Counted from the stretch's first letter, positions 33,424 through 41,092 are shown. The stretch is DNA of 64,000 nucleotides from an uncultured Collinsella sp. (GCA_900542315.1 UQMV01000005.1:14230-78229); one strand, 5' to 3'. Numbers and translations are program-made. The notes: generated by a model not told the origin, from the sequence alone.

Positions 33424-33487
33424 TCGCTATTTATTCAGTCCAAGTTTCGGGGCGCAGTTCACTGTCCCCTTTATGGTGGTTTGAAAG

Positions 33488-34033
33488 CTACAGTCCAAAG
33501 AAGCTCAAGATCTGGTCTCGGTTTACGGGCTTGTAGCCATTGGCGTCGAGGCCCACATCGTAGCGGTAGATGGGGCGTTCGCGATCACGGTTGCGCGTGT
33601 TGGTGCGGTCTCCCCTGCTGTGGATATGTCCGTGCAGCATAATGGCGCCACGCGCTTTGCCGTTCCAACTGAGCATGGGGTAATGGCTCAAAACCAGGCG
33701 ATGTCCCTTGGCATAGCCGGGGGCAATTTCCAGGTAATCGCGCACGTCATCCCAAATGTGCGGTGCGTCCGGATCTTCCCAATCGCCGTCATGGTTACCG
33801 CGGATGAGCGTCACGTTCTGACAGGCAATGCGCTCGCGCAGGAGCACGGCCTCCGCCATGGGCAAGCGATACGTAAAGTCTCCCAGGATATAGAGGCGGT
33901 CGTCCGCAGCAACGCACTCGTTAATGGCGTCAATAACCTTGCGGTTCATCTCCTCGACCGAGGCGAACGGCCGATCCATATCGTGCAGGATATTCGTATC
34001 GCCCAGGTGCAGGTCGGCGGTAAACCACATCAT
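33488..34033 (-). CDS. Calcineurin-like metallophosphoesterase
   Basis: A protein of 181 residues with the metallophosphoesterase motifs in order: TADLHLGD (DxH), LGDFTYR (GDxx), RGNHDGDW (GNHD), LSHYP and LHGHIHSRG (GHxH). All metal-binding residues are present. The small size fits the YfcE-like or 2',3'-cyclic phosphodiesterase-like class; the substrate is unknown. The start is ATG 34033, directly followed by a second ATG. It is the last gene of a group with the 59-residue acidic protein and the HIRAN protein. Confidence 0.87.
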   Translation of the reverse strand: MMWFTADLHLGDTNILHDMDRPFASVEEMNRKVIDAINECVAADDRLYILGDFTYRLPMAEAVLLRERIACQNVTLIRGNHDGDWEDPDAPHIWDDVRDYLEIAPGYAKGHRLVLSHYPMLSWNGKARGAIMLHGHIHSRGDRTNTRNRDRERPIYRYDVGLDANGYKPVNRDQILSFFGL

Positions 34034-34099
34034 CGTCTGTGTCCTCATTTCGCAACGCGTCTAACACGTGCCTAGTATACAGACGCTTTGGCGCAGCGG

Positions 34100-34279
34100 T
34101 TACCCAAAGAGCCCGCCAAACAGTCCACGGCGGCGCTTGTCATTCTTCTTCGATACGTCGTCCCGTGCGTTCTTATCCTTCCGCTTTTCTCGATCATGCT
34201 CCAGCTCATCGTCATCGAGCAGCAAGTCCCACTCAAACGGTTCATCCGTCAGATCAAACAGGTCGTCGTCATCAAACAT
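34100..34279 (-). CDS. Small acidic/basic two-part protein, 59 residues
   Basis: The protein starts with an acidic half (MFDDDDLFDLTDEPFEWD, LLLDDDELEHD), continues with a basic half (EKRKDKNAR, SKKNDKRRRG) and ends GLFGGLFG. GGGGAGG sits before the ATG at ideal distance. It lies 18 bases after the HIRAN gene and 66 bases before the metallophosphoesterase gene, all on one strand. No family is recognised. The bipolar charge suggests a partner-binding or nucleic-acid-mimic role, but this is a guess. Confidence 0.7.
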   Translation of the reverse strand: MFDDDDLFDLTDEPFEWDLLLDDDELEHDREKRKDKNARDDVSKKNDKRRRGLFGGLFG

Positions 34280-34297
34280 GACAGCCTCCCCTAGCGG

Positions 34298-34624
34298 CTA
34301 GCGGGCATCCGCCACATAAAGGCCAACGCGCACCTGATGCCAGGGACTGCGCTCGGGCGCAACCTGCTGCACGCGGGCTTCAAACACATCTTCGTGCCCG
34401 TAATACATCATCACGGACAGCGGGCCAACCTCGTTTCCCGGAACATAGCCGAGCTTGATCTTGCCGAAATAGATCGCGACCGCCTCGGAATCGTGGGGAT
34501 TATCGCGCTCGGCACACAGTGTCAGTTTATCGCCCGCTTTCAGATCGCCCAGAACCAATGCGCCGTCGGCATACTGAAATCCAGCGATGTGAAACGATAA
34601 AAGAACACGTGAAGGCTCGTACAT
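34298..34624 (-). CDS. HIRAN-domain protein
   Basis: Stand-alone HIRAN domain of 108 residues: FHIAGFQYADGALVLGDLKA, then LTLCAERDNPHDSEAVAIYF and KLGYVPGNE, which match the conserved hydrophobic, NPxDxxAV and LGYVP elements. HIRAN domains bind 3' ends of single-stranded DNA or damaged DNA in larger helicases such as HLTF; stand-alone bacterial forms are of unknown role. GAGGAGCTGCC precedes ATG 34624. It is the first gene of the group with the 59-residue protein and the phosphoesterase. Confidence 0.83.
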   Translation of the reverse strand: MYEPSRVLLSFHIAGFQYADGALVLGDLKAGDKLTLCAERDNPHDSEAVAIYFGKIKLGYVPGNEVGPLSVMMYYGHEDVFEARVQQVAPERSPWHQVRVGLYVADAR

Positions 34625-34737
34625 GGCAGCTCCTCTAACGGCCGGAATAACCGGCACTTAACCTTATTGAGAAGTCTACGAACTCGTGCGGACACAAATA
34701 GACCAACCCGGGTCTTTTCGACCATTTGTCGCAACGC

Positions 34738-34766
34738 TTGCATGCCAGAGCGCTTGCAGATAAGAT
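34738..34766 (+). promoter_or_regulatory. Promoter pointing toward the toxin gene's antisense strand
   Basis: TTGCAT (34738-34743) and TAAGAT (34761-34766) are separated by 17 bp, a good sigma-70-type promoter on the plus strand. No protein gene follows; transcription would run antisense into the 27-residue membrane peptide gene. Confidence 0.55.
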
Positions 34767-34772
34767 AGGAGC

Positions 34773-34950
34773 ACGGATGGCACCCGTGGCAGCGGGTCTT
34801 GCCAACTCCGATACACGTTTACATCGTGAGAAGTGGCCGTCTTCGCTTACGCGGGGGCGGCTATTTCGTTCGGCCGATAAACAGGCCGAGTTCTATAGCC
34901 GCGATTAACAACGCCAATAACGAAATAACATCGCTTACGCTCATACCAAT
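34773..34950 (+). ncRNA. Proposed antisense RNA (antitoxin) to the small membrane peptide
   Basis: Transcription from the promoter at 34738 would give an RNA starting near 34773 and complementary to the 3' untranslated part and coding region of the peptide gene. The region contains a hairpin (ggcacccg...cgggt..tgcc, 34779-34803) and a GC-rich hairpin near 34845. The RNA's 3' end is not defined. This is inferred from layout, as in type I toxin-antitoxin loci. Confidence 0.35.
34861..34944 (-). CDS. Holin-like small toxic membrane peptide, 27 residues
   Basis: The peptide MSVSDVISLLALLIAAIELG plus LFIGRTK is one hydrophobic helix with a short basic tail. It resembles the putative holin-like toxins of Gram-positive bacteria, which start with M-S-V/A-x-(E/D)-x-I-S-L. 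AAGGGA precedes the ATG, but it is paired in an 11-bp stem (34946-34970), as in type I toxin messengers where translation is held back. A plus-strand promoter opposite the 3' side could make an antisense RNA. It is too short for routine gene finding. Toxicity is inferred. Confidence 0.6.
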   Translation of the reverse strand: MSVSDVISLLALLIAAIELGLFIGRTK

Positions 34951-34970
34951 TCCCTTCTAAAGGGAGTTGG
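34946..34970 (-). promoter_or_regulatory. Hairpin sequestering the toxin ribosome binding site
   Basis: The arms ccaattccctt and aagggagttgg form an 11-bp stem with a 3-nt loop and one mismatch on the minus-strand RNA. The purine-rich site used by the 27-residue peptide lies in the paired arm, 2 bases from the ATG. Confidence 0.55.
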
Positions 34971-35007
34971 CCCATCCGTACCCCATGGCAGTAGTCTAAC
35001 GCAAATT

Positions 35008-35041
35008 GCGGGTAATAGGAACACTTGTTCGTATTACCCGC
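35008..35041 (-). terminator. Terminator after the aldehyde dehydrogenase gene
   Basis: A perfect 10-bp stem (gcgggtaata / tattacccgc) with a small inner gaac / gttc stem lies 10 bases beyond the aldehyde dehydrogenase stop codon. On the minus strand it is followed by a short AATTT. Confidence 0.7.
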
Positions 35042-35050
35042 TCCTATTTC

Positions 35051-36430
35051 CTAGTGCACAAACATGCGCACGAATTTGTGCTTCCAGCTTGCGTAGGGCG
35101 CATAGCGGAATGGCACGTCCAGCCAGGTTGCCTTGTTCACGATGCTCTTCTTGTGGCTAAACGTATCGAAGCTCTCGCGGCCATGGTACTGCCCCATGCC
35201 GCTCGCGCCCATGCCGCCAAAGCCCATATGGCTCGTAGCCAAATGCATGATGGTGTCGTTAACGCAGCCGCCGCCAAAGGGCACATAGCGCACAAAGCGC
35301 TGTTGCACCGCTCGGTCCTGGCTAAAGATATACAGGGCCAGCGGCGTCGGACGATCCGTGATAAACGTCTCGACCTCATCCAGACTCTCGAACGTCAGCA
35401 CCGGCAAGATGGGACCGAAGATCTCCTCTTGCATTACGGCATCCTCGGGCGTCACGCCGTCCAAGATCGTCGGTTCAATCTTGAGCGAGGTCTCGCGCGC
35501 CGCACCTCCCAGCACAACCTTGTCGGGGTCGATCAACCCGCGCACGCGCGCGAAATGCTTGGCGTTGACGATATGGCCGTAGTCCTCGTTGTCGAGCGGG
35601 TGCTCGCCAAACATGCGGTGGACTTCCTCCTTGATGAGGTCCAACAGCTCGTCGTGCACGCGCGCGTCAACCAGCAGATAGTCGGGCGCCACACAGGTCT
35701 GGCCCACGTTGAGCCACTTACCAAAGGCGATACGCCGCGCCGCGACCTTCAAATTTGCGGAGGCATCCACAATGCAGGGACTCTTGCCGCCCAGCTCAAG
35801 CGTCACGGGTGTGAGGTTTTTGCTCGCGTGTTCCATGACAAGCTTGCCGACCGGAACGCTGCCGGTAAAGAAGATCTTGTCCCAGCACTCATCGAGCAGC
35901 GCCTCGTTCTCGGCACGTCCGCCCTCGACGACCGTCACCAGGCGCGGATCAAACGCTTCCTCGCAGATCTGTCTGAGCACCGCACTCGAAGCCGGCGCAT
36001 AGGCGCTCGGCTTGATGACCACGGTATTACCCGCAGCGAGCGCGCCGGCGAGCGGCTCGAGCGTCAACAAAAACGGGTAGTTCCAAGGCGCCATAATCAG
36101 CGTCACGCCATAGGGAACCGGCTGCGTCCTGCACACGCTAATAGCGTTGGCAAGGTCGCACGGGCGCAGGCGTGCGCGACTCCATCGGGCCACATGCGCA
36201 ATCTGATGGCGAATCTCGGAAAGTGACGTGCCGATCTCGCACATATACGCCTCGTCATGAGACTTGCCCAAATCGGTCTTGAGCGCATGGGCGATATCGT
36301 CCTCGTGCGCCCGCACCGCATCGCGCAGGCGCACGAGCGCGCGGCGGCGAGCATCGACATCGAACGTGGCATGCGTCTTAAAATAGGCGCGCTGACTGCT
36401 AACGATGCATGCGATTTCCTCGGTGTTCAT
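35051..36430 (-). CDS. NAD(P)-dependent aldehyde dehydrogenase (class 3-like)
   Basis: A protein of 459 residues with the aldehyde dehydrogenase fold. The motifs are IMAPWNYPF, KPSAYAPASS, FFTGSVPVGKLV (cofactor loop), LELGGKSPCIVD (general-base Glu) and NVGQTCVAPDY (catalytic Cys). The length and the hydrophobic C-terminal tail (WKHKFVRMFVH) fit class 3 / fatty-aldehyde enzymes such as AlkH or CalB-like proteins. It follows the alcohol dehydrogenase gene by 8 bases, so the pair probably interconverts an alcohol and its acid. The chain length of the substrate is unknown. Confidence 0.9.
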   Translation of the reverse strand: MNTEEIACIVSSQRAYFKTHATFDVDARRRALVRLRDAVRAHEDDIAHALKTDLGKSHDEAYMCEIGTSLSEIRHQIAHVARWSRARLRPCDLANAISVCRTQPVPYGVTLIMAPWNYPFLLTLEPLAGALAAGNTVVIKPSAYAPASSAVLRQICEEAFDPRLVTVVEGGRAENEALLDECWDKIFFTGSVPVGKLVMEHASKNLTPVTLELGGKSPCIVDASANLKVAARRIAFGKWLNVGQTCVAPDYLLVDARVHDELLDLIKEEVHRMFGEHPLDNEDYGHIVNAKHFARVRGLIDPDKVVLGGAARETSLKIEPTILDGVTPEDAVMQEEIFGPILPVLTFESLDEVETFITDRPTPLALYIFSQDRAVQQRFVRYVPFGGGCVNDTIMHLATSHMGFGGMGASGMGQYHGRESFDTFSHKKSIVNKATWLDVPFRYAPYASWKHKFVRMFVH

Positions 36431-36438
36431 GGGCCCTC

Positions 36439-37659
36439 CTAGTTCTCGTCCTCAAACATACCACCCGCGACGACCTCGTACATATGCTCGAGTTCCAAAC
36501 GGTCCATTAAAAGCGGGACAGGATACAGCGGATTGGCCTCGGCGTCGGCATGGGCCGCCATTTGCGGAATATCGGAGCGGCGAATACCCGAGACATATTT
36601 AGGAATTCCCAAGACCTCGTTCATGCGGTCGACCCAGTCGATAAAGGCCTCTGCGGCAAGACTGTCCTGCGCGGTAGCCGGCGCAATACCCGCCATGCGA
36701 GCAAGATCGGCAAGCTTGGGAGCGGCGGTGTCGCCATAGGCGCGAAGCATGTGCGGCAGGATGATGGCGTTGGCCAAACCGTGTGGAATGCCGTATCGGC
36801 CGCCCAGGCTGTGCGCGATGGCATGCACATATCCGACATAGGAGCGCGTAAATGCGACGCCCGCCTTATACGCCGCCGAAAGCATATTGCGGCGCGCACG
36901 CATGTTGTCGCCATGCTCATAGGCCTCGAGCAAATTATCATGGATGAGCTGAACCGCCTGGCGCGCCATCTTGCGCGTGTAAGGCGTGGTGCTGCGGCCG
37001 ATAAAGGCCTCGACGGCATGCGTCAGGGCATCCATGCCCGTCTGTCCCGTAATGGCAGCAGGCAGGCCACGCGTAAACTCGGGATCGTGCACCGCAAAGC
37101 GCGGGATGAGCACAAAGTCGTTGATGGGGTACTTATAGTGCGTCTCGTCGTCGGTGATAACCGCCGCGAGCGTGACTTCGCTTCCCGTTCCGGCGGTAGT
37201 GGGAACCGCGATAAGCAGCGGCAGGAGACGGTGGACGCGCAGCAGGCCGCGCATCTTGTTGATGGGCTTGTTTGGCTGCGCAATGCGCGCGCCCACGCCC
37301 TTGGCGCAGTCCATGGCCGAACCGCCACCAAAGCCGATAATGGCCCGGCAGTCGTTCTCGCGATACAGCGCCGCCGCTTCCTCTACATTCGAGACCGTGG
37401 GGTTCGCACGCGTTTCGGCATAGACCGTAACGCCAATTCCCTTTGCCGCAAGTGCGCTCTCGAGTGATGCCGTGAGTCCCAAACGGGCAATGCCGGGGTC
37501 CGTCACAATGAGAACGTGCTTGATCGAGCGCTTTTGAAGTACCGCGGGTACATCCTCGGCATGCTCCAAAATGCGCGGCTCGGTATAGGGCAGGATCGGC
37601 AATGCGATGCGAAAAACCGTCTGATATGTTCGGCACCAGGCACGACGGGCTAGATGCAT
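36439..37659 (-). CDS. Iron-containing alcohol dehydrogenase
   Basis: Fe-ADH family protein of 406 residues: IGFGGGSAMDCAKGVGA (NAD-binding loop), PTTAGTGSEVTLAAVI, GQTGMDALTHAVEAFIG, and the metal-binding His residues in YVHAIAHSLGGRYGIPHGLANAIILP. It should reduce aldehydes or oxidise alcohols with NAD(H). GAAGGAG precedes ATG 37659; the longer upstream frame is not family-like. It is the first gene of an operon with the aldehyde dehydrogenase. Confidence 0.9.
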   Translation of the reverse strand: MHLARRAWCRTYQTVFRIALPILPYTEPRILEHAEDVPAVLQKRSIKHVLIVTDPGIARLGLTASLESALAAKGIGVTVYAETRANPTVSNVEEAAALYRENDCRAIIGFGGGSAMDCAKGVGARIAQPNKPINKMRGLLRVHRLLPLLIAVPTTAGTGSEVTLAAVITDDETHYKYPINDFVLIPRFAVHDPEFTRGLPAAITGQTGMDALTHAVEAFIGRSTTPYTRKMARQAVQLIHDNLLEAYEHGDNMRARRNMLSAAYKAGVAFTRSYVGYVHAIAHSLGGRYGIPHGLANAIILPHMLRAYGDTAAPKLADLARMAGIAPATAQDSLAAEAFIDWVDRMNEVLGIPKYVSGIRRSDIPQMAAHADAEANPLYPVPLLMDRLELEHMYEVVAGGMFEDEN

Positions 37660-37847
37660 AAAGGAAACTCCTTCATTTGTTGATGGGTCAACATTTGCTC
37701 GACCGATTGTACTCATCGAGGAGCGCAGGCAACCTGCCAAACGTCAATCAATCAACATCTTCATATTGTTCGGAGCCGCTTGGCGTCATCCGGTGTTAGT
37801 CTTTCAGGGTCCATTGGATTCACGTCCGCCGCAAAGGAGGCGCAAAG

Positions 37848-38741
37848 GTGCATGACATCTGGAACCCCTGGCATGGCTGCACGCGCGTCAGCGAGGGATG
37901 CGACAACTGCTACATGTATTACATGGACGGACGACGAGGTATCGATCCCTCCGTGATTAGCAAAAGCAAGTCGGGCTTTACCTATCCCCTCCAACGCCGC
38001 CGAGACGGCAGCTACAAAGTTCGCGCCGGCGAGCTTATCCGCATCTGCATGACGAGCGATTTCTTGTTGCCCGAGGCCGATCCCTGGCGACCAGAAGTAT
38101 GGGATATCATTCGCCAGAGGCCCGACGTAAAGTTTTTCATTCTGACCAAACGTCCCGAGCGTTTTTGCGACTGTCTGCCCGGCGACTGGGGCGATGGCTG
38201 GCGAAACGTCATGCTTAACGTAACCTGCGAAAACCAGCGCAGGGCAAATGAGCGGATTCCCCTCCTGCTCGCCACGCCCGCAGCACACCGCGGCATCATG
38301 TGCGCGCCGTTTATCGGAAGCGTGTCGGTCGAAAAAGCCGCCCCCGGTAGCCTTGGAAAGCCCGATGGGATCGAACAGGTCATCGCGGGCGGAGAAAACT
38401 ACGCGGGAGCACGCCCCTGCCATTACGAATGGGTGCGCCAGTTGCATGCTGAATGCGTGGCGGCAAATGCGACGTTCGCTTTCATCGAAACCGGAAGCAC
38501 CTTCGTTAAGGACGGGCGAACATATCGCCTTCGCGGCAAAAACCTGCAAAGCGAGCAGGCTTGGAAATCAGGCCTCCAACACCGCGGCCGCCAAATCGAA
38601 TGGGACCTAAGGGATCCGCTCGGCTTGGAAATCCCCAGCTCGGAGCTTTGGGACCCACCGTATTTTAAGTGGTGCGAAACCTGCGGAAGCAAGTTCATCT
38701 GCAACGGCTGCGTCCGCTGTGGACTATGTGGTCGCTGTTAG
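37848..38741 (+). CDS. DUF5131 (phage Gp37-like) protein with C-terminal zinc ribbon
   Basis: The 297 residues match DUF5131: IWNPWHGCTRVSEGCDNCYM (three Cys, iron-sulfur-like), ICMTSDFLLPEADPW, FFILTKRPERF, VTCENQRRANERIP and GIEQVIAGGENYAGARPC. Relatives occur in phages and bacteria and resemble radical SAM TIM barrels, but no activity is established. The C-terminal 25 residues add a Cys-rich module (CETCG...CNGCVRCGLCGRC). The start is GTG 37848, with AAGGAGG 7 bases before; no ATG fits. It stands alone. Confidence 0.83.
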   Translation: MHDIWNPWHGCTRVSEGCDNCYMYYMDGRRGIDPSVISKSKSGFTYPLQRRRDGSYKVRAGELIRICMTSDFLLPEADPWRPEVWDIIRQRPDVKFFILTKRPERFCDCLPGDWGDGWRNVMLNVTCENQRRANERIPLLLATPAAHRGIMCAPFIGSVSVEKAAPGSLGKPDGIEQVIAGGENYAGARPCHYEWVRQLHAECVAANATFAFIETGSTFVKDGRTYRLRGKNLQSEQAWKSGLQHRGRQIEWDLRDPLGLEIPSSELWDPPYFKWCETCGSKFICNGCVRCGLCGRC

Positions 38742-38786
38742 ACGGCAGCGTCTAAATTGTTTTATTAAAAATCATTCCTAATAGGC

Positions 38787-38814
38787 TTCACATTCAGTCT
38801 CATTTATGGATAAT
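38787..38814 (+). promoter_or_regulatory. Promoter of the reverse rubrerythrin gene
   Basis: TTCACA (38787-38792) and GATAAT (38809-38814) are spaced by 16 bp. An imperfect palindrome TTAAAAATCATTCCTAA (about 38764-38780) directly upstream resembles a Fur/PerR-type box, which would fit peroxide control, but the match is weak. Confidence 0.5.
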
Positions 38815-38898
38815 AGAACTCGTCAAGACGCGCGTCCGGAGAGGGCCCTTACGGGACCGGATAAGCGCCCCATCGCCATCGATCGAAAGGATCGAATC

Positions 38899-39459
38899 AT
38901 GAAGTTTGTTTGCCCCGTTTGCGGTTATGTGGAAGAGTTCGACGGCGACCAGCTGCCCGAGGACTTCAAGTGCCCCCAGTGCGGCGTCCCCGGTTCTCGT
39001 TTCCTGAAGCAGGAGGAGGGCCAGCTCGAGTGGGCTGCCGAGCACGTCGTGGGCGTCGCCAAGATGGAGGGCGTCTCCGAGGATATCGTTGCCGACCTGC
39101 GCGCCAACTTTGAGGGCGAGTGCTCCGAGGTCGGTATGTACCTGGCCATGGCTCGCGTTGCTCATCGCGAGGGCTATCCCGAGATCGGCCTGTACTGGGA
39201 GAAGGCTGCCTACGAGGAGGCCGAGCATGCCGCCAAGTTCGCTGAGCTGCTGGGCGAGGTCGTGACCGACTCCACCAAGAAGAACCTCGAGATGCGTGTT
39301 GAGGCCGAGAACGGCGCCACCGCCGGTAAGACCGATCTTGCCAAGCGCGCCAAGGCCGCTGGTCTCGATGCCATCCACGACACCGTGCACGAGATGGCTC
39401 GCGACGAGGCTCGCCACGGCAAGGCTTTCGCCGGTCTGCTCAAGCGCTACTTCGGCTAA
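38899..39459 (+). CDS. rbr: Reverse rubrerythrin (NADH peroxidase component)
   Basis: The 186 residues have an N-terminal rubredoxin-type domain (CPVCGYVEEF and CPQCGVPGSRF, two CxxC pairs). A ferritin-like diiron domain follows, with AHREGYPEIGLYWEKAAYEE, EAEHAAKF, and MARDEARHGKAF. This order, rubredoxin first, defines reverse rubrerythrin, which reduces hydrogen peroxide and oxygen in anaerobes. GAAAGGATCG precedes ATG 38899; the longer frame from 38806 overlaps the promoter. Codon use is strongly biased (GGC, GCC, CTG), suggesting high expression. A strong terminator follows. Confidence 0.92.
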   Translation: MKFVCPVCGYVEEFDGDQLPEDFKCPQCGVPGSRFLKQEEGQLEWAAEHVVGVAKMEGVSEDIVADLRANFEGECSEVGMYLAMARVAHREGYPEIGLYWEKAAYEEAEHAAKFAELLGEVVTDSTKKNLEMRVEAENGATAGKTDLAKRAKAAGLDAIHDTVHEMARDEARHGKAFAGLLKRYFG

Positions 39460-39494
39460 GCCAACCGCCTGAGACATAACCTCTAGTTCGATGG

Positions 39495-39524
39495 GGCCCG
39501 GACCGTATTGGTTCGGGCCTTTTT
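39495..39524 (+). terminator. Terminator after reverse rubrerythrin
   Basis: A 10-bp stem (ggcccggacc / ggttcgggcc, one G-T pair) with a 5-nt loop is followed by TTTTT. It also lies just beyond the end of the convergent pdxR gene. Confidence 0.9.
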
Positions 39525-39531
39525 CGTGGGC

Positions 39532-40947
39532 TTATTGCAGCTGTTCTTGAAGAACGATGAGCGAATGAGGGCTCAGGTCGTCGTATTGAATGAGGACGCG
39601 AGATGAAGTGTTCTTAGTCGATGCCCGATCACCCGTCCACAGGCAATCGGCGATGTTGACATAGGAAATACGAGCGTCAGCAAGAGCCTTCGCGAAACTC
39701 TCCCCCGCCTTGTCCTCGGCCAGGGCAACGGTACAGTAAAGGCCCGCGTCTGCATGCTCGATCGAGACCTCTCCTGCCGGAAATACCTTCCGCACAAGCG
39801 CCATCAGGCCATCACGCGCCTCGCGAGCACGAACGCGCACGCGGTTCACATGTCGCTCGTAATCACCCGATTCCAGCAAACGCGCCAAAGCGACCTGGTC
39901 AACAGAGCTCACCGACGAGGCGTAGAAACCAAGGTTGCGCCTAAACCGCTCCATTAGCTCATCGGGCAACACCATGTACGCCAAACGCAACGCCGATGAA
40001 AGGCTCTTCGAAAACGTATTGGTGTAGATAACCGACTGGGCGGCATCGATCGACGCGAGCGCGGGAATCGGCTTGCCGGCAAGGCGAAACTCACAATCAA
40101 AGTCATCTTCGATGAGATACCGACCTGGTCGCTCGGCGGCCCAGCTTAGAAGCGCATAGCGCCGCGCAATGCTCGTCACAAGGCCGGTCGGATACTGATG
40201 GGACGGCATCAGGTGAAGGACATCGGTCCCGCTTTTCTGCAGAATGCTCAAGTCCACGCCCTCATCATCCAACGGGATATGTCGAACTTTGCAGCCCATA
40301 GCCTGATAGATGCGCGTCAGACGCAAATAGCCCGGGTCCTCAACGGCATACACCTTGTCAGCGCCAAGCAACTGAACCAACATGGTATCGAGCAGCTGGG
40401 CGCCTGCACCGATAACAATGTTGTTGGGGTCGACATTCATACCCCTTGTCCCGCGCAGATGGTGAGCAATTGCGCGTCGCAGCCGAGCGGTGCCCTGCGC
40501 CGGTGCGGGCGAAAAGATTTCGCGCTCGTCTTCGAATGCCAGCGTCGCCCGTAGCACACTTTGCCAAAGCCGCGCCGCCTCCAAAGCGGAAGGAGAAAGT
40601 GCATCGAACAGCTCAACCTGTCCGTTGACATCATGCACGCTGGGGCCCACAGAGACGGCATCTCGGTCGATGCCCTCCGTAGCCAAAGGCAAAACCGGTG
40701 CATCCGGAAGCTTGCAAGCGTAGTAGCCACGCCGCGGCTTTGAGCAAATATAGCCCTCGGCAAGTAACTGGCTATATGCATTCTCGATGGTAATGACACT
40801 GATTCCCAGATGACTGGCAAAGGCACGCTTAGACGGAAGATGCTCCCCCGCCGCAATACGTCCAGCAACAATATCATCTCGAATTTGCTGGTAAACATAC
40901 TCATAGAGCGATGCTTCGCCGCGTTTTTCCAAATTGTAGTCAAGCAT
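39532..40947 (-). CDS. pdxR: PdxR, MocR-type regulator of vitamin B6 synthesis
   Basis: The 471 residues combine a GntR-type winged helix (YEYVYQQIRDDIVAGRIAAG, LPSKRAFASHLGISVITIEN, LLAEGYICSKPRRGYY) with a fold-type I aminotransferase domain (PLP lysine in TNTFSKSLSSALRLAYM). MocR proteins sense pyridoxal phosphate. The gene is divergent from pdxS and pdxT, the usual PdxR arrangement, so it should control B6 synthesis. AGGTGG lies before ATG 40947. Two direct repeats in the 145-bp intergenic region are candidate binding sites. Confidence 0.92.
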   Translation of the reverse strand: MLDYNLEKRGEASLYEYVYQQIRDDIVAGRIAAGEHLPSKRAFASHLGISVITIENAYSQLLAEGYICSKPRRGYYACKLPDAPVLPLATEGIDRDAVSVGPSVHDVNGQVELFDALSPSALEAARLWQSVLRATLAFEDEREIFSPAPAQGTARLRRAIAHHLRGTRGMNVDPNNIVIGAGAQLLDTMLVQLLGADKVYAVEDPGYLRLTRIYQAMGCKVRHIPLDDEGVDLSILQKSGTDVLHLMPSHQYPTGLVTSIARRYALLSWAAERPGRYLIEDDFDCEFRLAGKPIPALASIDAAQSVIYTNTFSKSLSSALRLAYMVLPDELMERFRRNLGFYASSVSSVDQVALARLLESGDYERHVNRVRVRAREARDGLMALVRKVFPAGEVSIEHADAGLYCTVALAEDKAGESFAKALADARISYVNIADCLWTGDRASTKNTSSRVLIQYDDLSPHSLIVLQEQLQ

Positions 40948-40958
40948 GAGTTTGCCAC

Positions 40959-41002
40959 CTGACCTTATCGGGCTGTTCAATCTGGTATTAAGCTGACCTT
41001 AT
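40959..41002. promoter_or_regulatory. Direct repeats, candidate PdxR operators
   Basis: CTGACCTTAT occurs at 40959-40968 and 40993-41002 in the same orientation, 34 bp apart. MocR-type regulators such as GabR bind direct repeats with this kind of spacing. A TGGTAT lies between them. The site is between pdxR and pdxS. Confidence 0.55.
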
Positions 41003-41092
41003 TATTATCTCGAAAACTGAGTATTTTGCCATACCCAGCTCCCCGATAGGATGTTCCGTCAAGCAATGCACATGCCAACCAAGGGAGCAACC

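Larger units (their letters stand above)
32008..33461 (+). mobile_element. Complete IS3-family insertion sequence
   Basis: The element is 1454 bp long. Its ends are imperfect 24-bp inverted repeats (18 matches), both starting TGAACTGC and containing CTTGGAC. A 3-bp direct duplication, CTG, flanks it (32005-32007 and 33462-33464), as expected for this family. It carries orfA and orfB joined by a -1 slippery site (A_AAA_AAA, 32512-32518). Both frames and the DDE residues are intact, so it may be active. It is more GC-rich in wording and codon use than its neighbours, consistent with recent arrival. Confidence 0.92.
31988..33482 (-). repeat. GGGACAGG-loop hairpin split by the IS3 element
   Basis: The left arm (31988-32007) and the right arm (33462-33482) form one hairpin when the insertion and one copy of the CTG duplication are removed: aaccaccacaaa pairs with the tttatggtggtt side, with one mismatch. 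The restored loop on the minus strand reads GGGGACAGGCACC. The right arm starts 5 bases after the stop codon of the metallophosphoesterase gene. Confidence 0.7.

Noticed and set aside
34726..34908. 60-residue plus-strand open frame
   Set aside because: It has no ribosome binding site, no recognisable features and runs antisense to the small peptide gene; it is better explained as part of an antisense RNA region.
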